Assembly (NCBI GenBank): GCA_964575225.1
Contig: CAZNQW010000183.1
Coordinates: forward strand, 1-8,074
Source: CAZNQW01 sp964575225
Lineage (GTDB): Bacteria > Chloroflexota > Anaerolineae > JAAYZQ01
Direction of reading: 5' to 3'
Length of the DNA stretch: 8,074 nucleotides
In this document: one piece after another, positions 1 to 4,749 of the stretch
Numbering within the stretch: position 1 is the stretch's first letter
Layout of the letters: each line of letters starts with the position of its first letter
Notes under the pieces: generated by a model
Database searches by the model: none
Told to the model about the DNA's origin: nothing
The model's input: the letters and a program-made list of their open reading frames with translations, nothing else
Position numbers and translations under genes: made by a program

Positions 1-44
1 ATAATGAGCGGTGACTGGAGTTCAGACGTGTGCTCTTCCGATCT
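1..44 (+). other. Illumina P7/i7 index/Read 2 adapter contamination (not genomic)
   Basis: Bases 11-44 match the Illumina TruSeq Read 2 adapter, beginning GTGACTGGAGTTCAGACGTG and ending TTCCGATCT. They are preceded by AATGAGCG (3-10), which occupies the i7 index slot; its reverse complement CGCTCATT is, from memory, the TruSeq HT index D703. Bases 1-2 (AT) fit the end of the P7 primer (...CGAGAT). The order P7 tail, index, adapter is exactly that of a library molecule end. Genomic sequence starts at about 45. Any reading frame that begins here is artificial. Confidence 0.97.
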
Positions 45-120
45 CTGGGGGAACCCAAGGAATAGCCACCCGGCGCGACATCCTCGCCACGCGCCCGTAG
101 AGAGGGGTGTTGCGTCGATC

Positions 121-1095
121 TCATTCGTGATTCTGGGATATCTGGTTTGGCCGCCGATCTCGTTCCATCCGGGTCAGGGGCGCTCCCCGGCGGATCTCGT
201 AATGGTCCAGATCCCGGGCCACCACCACGCCGGGAAAAATCGGGGTGGCTTCTTCCAGGATCTCCCGCTCGGTATAGCGGCGGGAGATGTGGTGCAAGAT
301 CAGGTGGTCTACCCCAGCATCGCGGGCCAGTTCCGCCGACTGCCGGGCCGTCAGGTGATCGAACTCGCGGGCCACATCGGCTTCCAGACTGGTGTAGGTC
401 GACTCGATGATCAGGGCGTCGGCGCCCTGCACCGGTTCGAGGAGGTCGTCGGTTCGCGCCGCATCGCCGACAAAGACCAGCTTGGTGCCCGGTCGTTCCG
501 GACCCAGCACATCCTGGGGCCGGATGGTGCGCCCATCAGGCAGGACGATGGACTGGCCCCGCACCAGCCGCGCCCGCTCGGGACCGGCGGGCACGCCCAA
601 GGCCTCGGCCTTTTCGGCCAAAAACGGGCTGCGGGCTTTTTCCTGAAAGACAAACCCAAAGTTGCCCGGCCCCCGATGGGTGACCGGGAAGGCGCGGAGC
701 TGAAATAGATCGTCCTCCATGACAATGCCCGGCTCGAGGGCGATCAACGATATTTTGATGGGCGGGCGGTGGCGTCCAAAGACGACGCGCATCAGGTCCT
801 CGACCCGATCCAGCGCCCACTTGCCGCCATAGATCTCCATCTTGTCGATCATCTCCCAGCGGGAAAAGGTGGACGCCAGGCCAGCCAGGCCCAGAATGTG
901 GTCCAGGTGCCCGTGGGTAAGCAGGATCTTGTCCAGGCGGCGAAAGCCCATGCCGCTGCGCAGCAACTGGCGCTGGGTGCCTTCCCCGCAATCGACGAGG
1001 AAGCGATATTCTCTGTGGAGCACTATGGCAGCCGGCAGCCCTCGCCGGATCGAGGGGGCGGACGCCGACGTACCCAAAAATACGACTTCAAACAT
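121..1095 (-). CDS. rnz: Ribonuclease Z (tRNA 3'-processing endonuclease)
   Basis: Short-form RNase Z of the metallo-beta-lactamase superfamily, 324 aa. It is a zinc endonuclease that removes the 3' trailer from tRNA precursors in the cytoplasm. The N-terminus MFEVVFLGTSASAPS and VDCGEGTQRQLL (34-45) are typical. The zinc motif H61-G-H63-L-D65-H66 is intact, with further ligands H140, D211 (VFVGDAART) and H269 (HHISRRY). H247 in the EFDHLTA segment matches the family HST region. I chose the ATG at 1095 because the family fold begins there and a promoter -10 ends 6 nt before it. The frame stays open to 1176, but that extension overlaps the promoter and has no family character. No Shine-Dalgarno is visible. 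The gene is divergent from the MazG-like gene. Stop TGA at 121-123; I see no terminator before the adapter. Confidence 0.95.
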   Translation of the reverse strand: MFEVVFLGTSASAPSIRRGLPAAIVLHREYRFLVDCGEGTQRQLLRSGMGFRRLDKILLTHGHLDHILGLAGLASTFSRWEMIDKMEIYGGKWALDRVEDLMRVVFGRHRPPIKISLIALEPGIVMEDDLFQLRAFPVTHRGPGNFGFVFQEKARSPFLAEKAEALGVPAGPERARLVRGQSIVLPDGRTIRPQDVLGPERPGTKLVFVGDAARTDDLLEPVQGADALIIESTYTSLEADVAREFDHLTARQSAELARDAGVDHLILHHISRRYTEREILEEATPIFPGVVVARDLDHYEIRRGAPLTRMERDRRPNQISQNHE

Positions 1096-1101
1096 GGGTG
1101 C

Positions 1102-1130
1102 ATTGTAACACAGAAACCAACGGCCTCCAA
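1102..1130 (-). promoter_or_regulatory. Sigma70-type promoter of rnz (leaderless start)
   Basis: Reading leftward, -35 TTGGAG (1130-1125), a 17-bp spacer and -10 TACAAT (1107-1102). The -10 ends 6 nt before the A of the rnz ATG at 1095, so the predicted transcription start falls on or next to the start codon. This agrees with the absence of a ribosome-binding site. No experimental support. Confidence 0.65.
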
Positions 1131-1181
1131 GTTTTGAGAGTGTATTCAAGTCGGTGGGATTCTTTTGTGGGGGCAATAATG

Positions 1182-1199
1182 GGCACGGTATTCCGTGCC
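1182..1199. repeat. Perfect palindrome/hairpin in the rnz-mazG divergent region
   Basis: GGCACGG (1182-1188) and CCGTGCC (1193-1199) flank a TATT loop. The 7-bp arms are perfect. A second short palindrome, TACCC-AC-GGGTA, follows at 1202-1213. The pair lies between the divergent rnz and mazG-like promoters, about 60 bp upstream of the latter. It could be an operator or a stray hairpin; no T-tract makes it a terminator. Confidence 0.4.
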
Positions 1200-1257
1200 T
1201 CTACCCACGGGTATGGCAGAAGCTGGCAGGCCCCACAGTTGCGTTGCCGAACGTCGG

Positions 1258-1286
1258 TTGACACGCCCATCGTACTGGAGTACAAT
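1258..1286 (+). promoter_or_regulatory. Sigma70-type promoter of the MazG-like gene
   Basis: Consensus -35 TTGACA (1258-1263), a 17-bp spacer and -10 TACAAT (1281-1286). The predicted transcript start near 1293 gives a leader of about 40 nt before the ATG at 1334. It is one of the two strongest promoter matches in the window. Confidence 0.8.
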
Positions 1287-1333
1287 GCCCGGAGAGGATT
1301 TCGGGCTTTTCCATCACAACCTGGAGCGAGTTC

Positions 1334-1717
1334 ATGCGAACCGATGATGACACAACGATTGGCACATTGCGGCAGGCGGTGGCGGCCTTTGTCGATGAAC
1401 GGGATTGGCAGCCCTTTCACAACCCCAAAAACCTCTCGATGTCGGTCGCCATCGAGGCCGCCGAACTCATGGAGCATTTCCAGTGGCTCACTCCTGAACA
1501 AGCCCAGGCCGCGGTAGCCGATCCCGACGAGCGATCCGCCGTGGCCAGCGAACTGGCCGATGTGGTCATCTATTGCCTCAGCTTGTGCAACGCTTTGGGT
1601 CTTGACCTCAGTTCGGCGGTGATGGGCAAGTTGCAGGTCAACGAAGGTCGGTACCCCGCCGATGAATTCCGAGGGCGTTTCCGACGGCCACAGCGGGAAA
1701 AGAACGAGAGCGGCTGA
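1334..1717 (+). CDS. MazG-like nucleotide pyrophosphohydrolase
   Basis: 127-aa all-alpha NTP pyrophosphohydrolase of the MazG/RS21-C6 (dCTPase-like) group, which cleaves (d)NTPs to NMP and pyrophosphate, usually to clear non-canonical nucleotides. The metal-binding EXXE-EXXD signature is present as E41-A-A-E44 and E73-L-A-D76. The family C-terminal motif K99-(x3)-N103-E-x-R106-Y-P follows. F29-N30-P31-K32-N33-L34 matches the substrate-side FHNPKNL segment of this subfamily. ATG at 1334 is preceded by GGAG at 1323-1326 (7-nt gap) and a strong promoter. Length is normal for the single-domain type and shorter than two-domain MazG. The exact nucleotide substrate cannot be read from the sequence. 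The HIT gene follows 114 nt downstream. Confidence 0.9.
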   Translation: MRTDDDTTIGTLRQAVAAFVDERDWQPFHNPKNLSMSVAIEAAELMEHFQWLTPEQAQAAVADPDERSAVASELADVVIYCLSLCNALGLDLSSAVMGKLQVNEGRYPADEFRGRFRRPQREKNESG

Positions 1718-1772
1718 TGCCACCTGCTTGGCCCTCGGCCCCCTTTGGACCTTACCACACGCTCTTGGATCT

Positions 1773-1801
1773 TTGCCCAAGGGCCGCTTTTGGGCTACAA
1801 T
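1773..1801 (+). promoter_or_regulatory. Sigma70-type promoter of the HIT gene
   Basis: -35 TTGCCC (1773-1778), a 17-bp spacer and -10 TACAAT (1796-1801). Predicted start near 1808 leaves a leader of about 24 nt carrying the AAGGAG site. The -35 is weak, so the gene may also be read from the upstream MazG-like promoter; no terminator is visible between the two genes. Confidence 0.55.
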
Positions 1802-1831
1802 GACGGGGCATCCCAGCAAGGAGAACGCCTC

Positions 1832-2317
1832 ATGAAACACCTCTGGTCACCCTGGCGATTGGAGTACCTGACGGCCCCCAAGTCGGGGGAATGCGTCTTT
1901 TGCCACGCCGTCCAATCCACCGACGACCGGGAGAACCTGGTCTTGCTCCGCGAAGAGCGGTGTTTCATGATCCTCAACCGCTTTCCCTACAACAACGGTC
2001 ACTTTATGGTCGTCCCGTACGACCATGTGCCGACCCTGGAGGCATTGGACGCCGAAACGTTGACCAATATGATGCTTCTCCTGAATCGAGGGTTGGCGGC
2101 TCTGCGGGCCACCATGCAGCCGCAGGGGTTTAACATCGGCGCCAACTTGGGGCACGCCGCTGGAGCCGGGATCGAAGAACATGTTCACCTCCATGCTGTT
2201 CCCCGCTGGGTGGGCGATACCAACTATATGCCCATCATCGGCAATATGCGCGTGGTGCCCGAGACCTGGCAGATGACCTATGACACCTTGAAAGCAGCTC
2301 TGCAATCCTCGACCTGA
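1832..2317 (+). CDS. HIT-family hydrolase, Ap4A phosphorylase-like
   Basis: 161-aa histidine-triad protein. The triad H117-V-H119-L-H121-AVPRW is intact and is preceded by the family segment GFNIGANLGHAAGAGIEEH. The N-terminus MKHLWSPWR, C21-V-F-C24 and NRFPYNNGHFMVVPYDHV resemble the branch that includes mycobacterial Rv2613c, a diadenosine tetraphosphate phosphorylase. Expected role: breakdown of dinucleoside polyphosphates or related nucleotide conjugates in the cytoplasm. Start at 1832 is set by AAGGAG at 1818-1823 with an 8-nt gap; the frame is open back to a TTG at 1745, but that stretch spans the promoter and lacks family residues. The upstream MazG-like gene also acts on nucleotides. 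The exact substrate is inferred. Confidence 0.92.
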   Translation: MKHLWSPWRLEYLTAPKSGECVFCHAVQSTDDRENLVLLREERCFMILNRFPYNNGHFMVVPYDHVPTLEALDAETLTNMMLLLNRGLAALRATMQPQGFNIGANLGHAAGAGIEEHVHLHAVPRWVGDTNYMPIIGNMRVVPETWQMTYDTLKAALQSST

Positions 2318-2342
2318 TCCCTTAAAAGGGAATCAGGGATCA
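2315..2342 (+). terminator. Hairpin at the HIT stop codon (weak terminator candidate)
   Basis: TGATCCCT (2315-2322), which includes the HIT stop codon, pairs perfectly with AGGGATCA (2335-2342). A shorter competing stem CCCTT/AAGGG lies at 2319-2330. No T-run follows on the plus strand, so it is a poor intrinsic terminator by itself. It may protect the 3' end or act with the adjacent prx terminator. Confidence 0.35.
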
Positions 2343-2371
2343 AAAAGGACCAGGCAATGACGCCTGGTCCT
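2342..2371 (-). terminator. Rho-independent terminator of the peroxiredoxin gene
   Basis: Reading leftward, AGGACCAGGC (2371-2362) and its perfect complement (2355-2346) flank a 6-nt loop, followed by TTTTT (2346-2342, first T in the stem). It lies 31 nt after the peroxiredoxin stop at 2403. A normal terminator here supports an expressed gene. Confidence 0.85.
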
Positions 2372-2402
2372 GTGCATATCTACGATCAAAGAGCCAAAGG
2401 GG

Positions 2403-3113
2403 TTATTCCGGTTTCCAGACTTCCCAGACCTTACCCACCAGGTTGGGCCCTGGCTTGAGGACCGGCTTGCCCGGCGTCCAACCGGCCGGAGTCACCTCGG
2501 CGCCCTTGGTGGCGCGCACGTGCTGATAGGCCTGGACCTGGCGGAACAACTCGGCCACGTTGCGCCCCACCGGCGGGGTCATCACTTCCATGGACTGAAT
2601 CACGCCATCGGGGTCAATCAGGAATCGCCCGCGGATATCGACACCGCCGGCTTCGTCGTATACCCCATATATCGTACCGATCTTGCCGCCCGCGTCGGAC
2701 AGCATGGGGAAGGGGATACCGCCTTTGACCATCTTGGACAGCTCCTGCTCCTCCCAAATCTTGTGGACGAACTGGCTATCGGTACTCATCGAAAGAACCT
2801 GAACTCCTAGCGCCTGCAACTCCGGATACTTGACGGCCACGGCCGAAATTTCCGTCGGTCAGACGAAGGTAAAATCTCCGGGATAGAAGCAGAGCACGAC
2901 CCACTGTCCGGCATAATCCGACAGCTTTACTTTTTTGAATCCGCCGTTTACGTAGGCGGACGCCTCAAAGTCAGGCGCCGCTTGGCCAACACGAGCTAAC
3001 GACATGGGAACCTCCTTGGTAATTTGGGTTTCACCCTCAGAGGGTGTTAAAGATGAGGGAGACTCGAGCGGTCCCCCAGCGGATTGGACGCATGACACGG
3101 CCTCTTTGCTCAT
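2403..3113 (-). CDS. prxU: Selenocysteine-containing peroxiredoxin (PrxU-like), in-frame TGA at 2859-2861
   Basis: AhpC/Prx-type peroxidase that should reduce hydrogen peroxide and organic hydroperoxides. An internal in-frame TGA (2861-2859) sits at the peroxidatic cysteine: P78-G-D-F-T82-F-V-U85-PTEI, i.e. PxxxTxxU. Homology continues on both sides (ISAVAVKYPELQALGVQVLSMSTDS..., IRGRFLIDPDG with the expected active-site R161, TPPVGRNVAE). The product is 236 aa from ATG 3113, which has a GAGGAGG site 7 nt upstream and lies about 57 nt after the predicted transcript start. An in-frame ATG at 3005, with AAGGAGG 5 nt upstream, would give 200 aa with Sec49. The typical 2-Cys resolving cysteine is replaced by T208 (EVTPAGW); the only cysteines are C75, ten residues before Sec, and C8 in the N-terminal extension. 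A SECIS-like hairpin follows the TGA. Alternatives (pseudogene, sequencing error) are much less likely at this exact codon. Confidence 0.92.
2823..2854 (-). promoter_or_regulatory. Candidate bacterial SECIS element
   Basis: In the mRNA just after UGA (2861-2859), bases 2854-2851 (CGGA) pair with 2826-2823 (UCCG). After an A-A mismatch (2850/2827), 2849-2846 (AUUU) pair with 2831-2828 (AAGU, one G-U pair). Past a two-base 3' bulge U2833-C2832, 2845-2842 (CGGC) pair with 2837-2834 (GCCG). The apical loop is CGUG (2841-2838). The loop begins 18 nt after the UGA and has G in its second position, which fits the published geometry of SelB-binding bacterial SECIS hairpins. Folded by eye, without an energy calculation. 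Confidence 0.65.
3032..3046. repeat. Short palindrome before the second prx start
   Basis: CACCCT (3032-3037) and AGGGTG (3041-3046) flank a CAG spacer. It lies about 15 nt upstream of the AAGGAGG site of the internal ATG at 3005, within the proposed N-terminal extension. It could modulate initiation at 3005 or be incidental. Confidence 0.3.
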
Positions 3114-3141
3114 TCACTAACCTCCTCGTTCAGAGTGGGGG

Positions 3142-3159
3142 TGTGGCATTTCAGCCACA
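3142..3159 (-). promoter_or_regulatory. Hairpin near the 5' end of the prx mRNA
   Basis: TGTGGC and GCCACA arms (6 bp, perfect) flank a 6-nt loop, about 11-28 nt after the predicted prx transcript start and before the GAGGAGG site at 3127-3121. It may stabilise the transcript or tune translation. No known riboswitch class is recognised. Confidence 0.4.
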
Positions 3160-3176
3160 GCTTGATAGCAAAAGCA

Positions 3177-3205
3177 AGTATATCATCAATGCACCAAACT
3201 GTCAA
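3177..3205 (-). promoter_or_regulatory. Strong sigma70-type promoter of the selenoprotein peroxiredoxin
   Basis: Consensus -35 TTGACA (3205-3200), a 17-bp spacer and -10 TATACT (3182-3177). The predicted start near 3170 places the ATG at 3113 about 57 nt downstream and the internal ATG at 3005 about 165 nt downstream. This spacing favours the upstream start. Confidence 0.8.
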
Positions 3206-3284
3206 AATATGCCCAAGAGTTATCCATTATTCTGTACACCCTATTGCACAAGCATTTCGTCATGTGTCCATAATGTCAGGCGAT

Positions 3285-3313
3285 TTGCATAATTCCACTC
3301 CTTGTGCTAGAAT
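3285..3313 (+). promoter_or_regulatory. Promoter of the glmU-like/CNNM/cdd operon (extended -10)
   Basis: -35 TTGCAT (3285-3290), a 17-bp spacer and -10 TAGAAT (3308-3313), with a TG extension at 3305-3306. The predicted start near 3320 leaves an untranslated leader of about 208 nt before the TTG at 3528. Confidence 0.7.
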
Positions 3314-3314
3314 T

Positions 3315-3502
3315 CCATCCAGCAAATTGGATATGTCAAACGAGACGGATGGCAATCAAGGCCCGTTGTGGCCAGGTTTGGATGGACGAGCAATCCTCTG
3401 AGGGACCTGACCCTCATTCTACAAAATATTTGCGTGACCAAATTATTCATAACGACCAACGCAAATCCCGCGCCGATTGGCGCGAGATTGTTGTTGGTCG
3501 TT
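3315..3502 (+). promoter_or_regulatory. Structured 5' leader of the glmU-like operon (unknown regulatory RNA candidate)
   Basis: Several stems can be read. CCATCC (3315-3320) can pair with either of two GGATGG copies (3347-3352, 3380-3385). There is a GGCC/GGCC hairpin at 3360-3373 and TGAGGG/CCCTCA at 3399-3416. A large hairpin spans 3451-3502, with outer arms AACGACCAAC/GTTGGTCGTT (10 bp), then AATC/GATT, then CGCGCC/GGCGCG around a GATT loop. TTTT follows at 3501-3504. TTGGTC (3494-3499) can instead pair with GACCAA at 3511-3516, which touches the AAGGAG ribosome-binding site (3515-3520). This suggests alternative folds controlling the operon. I do not recognise a known riboswitch class. 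Confidence 0.5.
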
Positions 3503-3527
3503 TTGCATTGGACCAAGGAGTAACCTG

Positions 3528-4748
3528 TTGGATCTAGCGATTATCGTTCTGGCATCCGGCCCCGCGGCTGGCACCAATCTGTCGGCGGCCCGTTCGGTGG
3601 CCGGCAGGCCTGTGTTGCGTTGGGTGCTGGATGCGGCTCGCGCCCTTGAACCGACCGTTCTGATGGGAGTGAGCGACGCTCAGGAACTCTTTCAACCGAT
3701 ATCCGGCCCGGATGTCGAGTGGGTGGGGGAATTGGATCAGGCATCCTCCGTGGCAGGGCAGGCATCTACGGTCCTGGTGATGAGCGACAACCTGCCCCTG
3801 ATCGATGCCGCTACCCTGCGCAGGATGGTGACCCATCATCAAACCCAACAGGCCACAGTGACCCAGATACTTCCTGCCCAGCAGGAATCGGAGATCTTGC
3901 TCGGCTTTGCCGACGATTGGCTGTGGTCTACCCTGGAGTATGGGGCCATCGACGCCGAGGGCGCGGCATCTCTGGAGGCGCTCGTGGATGTCGCACATGC
4001 ACGAGGCAAAACGGTCTCTGTTCTGGGGCTCGAAGATCCCTTTCAAGTCCTGGCGGTGGTCGATGAAGAAAAGTTCGCTCAGGCCGAGACCGAGATGCGC
4101 CGCCGCATTAACCGGCACTGGATGCAAATGGGCGTGACGCTGATCGATCCAGAGGTCACCTACATCCAAGCCGACGTCCAGATCGGGGCTGGGACCACCA
4201 TCTGGCCCAATACTTTTCTCCAGGGCGAGACGCGCATCGGTCGAGACTGCACCATCGGCTGCGGTTCCGTCATCCGCGACTCGTCCATCGGCGACGGTTG
4301 CCGGGTGGAGTTATCGGTCATCGAGCAGGCCGTTATGGAGGAGGGCAGCAACATTGGCCCCTTTGGCCACCTCCGCAAAGGTGCCCACCTGGGACCGGGC
4401 GTCCACATGGGCAACTTTGGCGAAGTCAAAAACTCGTATCTGGGTCCCGGCGTCAAAATGGGACACTTTAGCTACCTGGGCGACGCGACAGTTGGAGAAA
4501 ATACCAACATCGGGGCGGGCACCATCACGTGCAACTTTGATGGGCAGCGCAAGCATCCTACGCACATCGGTCAAGACGCCTTTATCGGCAGCGGTACCAT
4601 GTTGGTGTCCCCCCTGGAAATCGGCCAAGGGGCCACGATCGGAGCCGGTTCGGTGGTCACTCATGATGTGCCGCCTGGCAGCGTGGTCTATGGGGCTCCC
4701 GCCCGGGTGCGGGCCAACCCCCTAGACACCGAGCCGGAGGTGGAATAG
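3528..4748 (+). CDS. GlmU-like protein: intact acetyltransferase, degenerate uridylyltransferase domain
   Basis: 406-aa relative of GlmU, which makes UDP-GlcNAc for peptidoglycan and glycans; usual length is about 450-460. The C-terminal left-handed beta-helix (about 205-395) is well conserved. It carries the acetyltransferase residues R283 (HLRKG), K301 (EVKNS), H313 and Y316 (GHFSYLGDA), N327, N336 (GTITCNFDG) and K342. The N-terminal half keeps the Rossmann outline (MDLAIIVLASG, VAGRPVLRWVLDAA, DPFQVLAVVDEEKFAQAE) but lacks the GxGTRM and PK residues of the nucleotide loop. It also lacks a QxxxLGTAHA segment, and the metal-binding GD of (Y/S)GDxPL reads DN (SDNLPLI). It is therefore probably a glucosamine-1-phosphate N-acetyltransferase only, needing a separate uridylyltransferase. 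TTG at 3528 is chosen because AAGGAG ends 7 nt upstream; CTG at 3525 is possible. First gene of a three-gene operon. Confidence 0.88.
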   Translation: MDLAIIVLASGPAAGTNLSAARSVAGRPVLRWVLDAARALEPTVLMGVSDAQELFQPISGPDVEWVGELDQASSVAGQASTVLVMSDNLPLIDAATLRRMVTHHQTQQATVTQILPAQQESEILLGFADDWLWSTLEYGAIDAEGAASLEALVDVAHARGKTVSVLGLEDPFQVLAVVDEEKFAQAETEMRRRINRHWMQMGVTLIDPEVTYIQADVQIGAGTTIWPNTFLQGETRIGRDCTIGCGSVIRDSSIGDGCRVELSVIEQAVMEEGSNIGPFGHLRKGAHLGPGVHMGNFGEVKNSYLGPGVKMGHFSYLGDATVGENTNIGAGTITCNFDGQRKHPTHIGQDAFIGSGTMLVSPLEIGQGATIGAGSVVTHDVPPGSVVYGAPARVRANPLDTEPEVE

Positions 4749-4749
4749 C

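Larger units (their letters stand above)
3114..3527. other. Divergent intergenic region between prx and the glmU-like operon
   Basis: These 414 bases hold no convincing gene. They are more AT-rich than their surroundings. They contain the prx promoter with its short leader to the left, and the glmU-like promoter followed by a structured leader of about 210 nt to the right. The 80 bp between the two -35 boxes (3206-3284) are where a shared regulator could bind; I see no clear operator palindrome there. Reading frames in this stretch are short and lack coding character. Confidence 0.75.

Noticed and set aside
45..81. Possible start of a second minus-strand gene (ATG at 81, MSRRVAIPWV...)
   Set aside because: Only about a dozen codons remain before the adapter, the GAGG abuts the ATG, and there is no recognisable family.
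4..708. 234-codon plus-strand frame starting in the first bases
   Set aside because: It begins inside the Illumina adapter and is otherwise antisense to the well-supported rnz gene.
1088..1840. 250-codon minus-strand frame opposite the MazG-like gene
   Set aside because: It is a shadow: it covers two promoters and the MazG-like coding region, and its product has no recognisable family character.
2403..2840. Stand-alone 145-aa peroxiredoxin fragment starting at a GTG, or a pseudogene
   Set aside because: That GTG is an internal valine codon (SAVAVKYPE) without a ribosome-binding site. The frame continues perfectly through a single TGA at the active-site codon, which fits selenocysteine far better than decay.
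3044..3401. Short plus-strand frames of 82 and 88 codons between prx and the glmU-like operon
   Set aside because: They are antisense to the prx leader and span two promoters. They lack good ribosome-binding sites and have no domain character.
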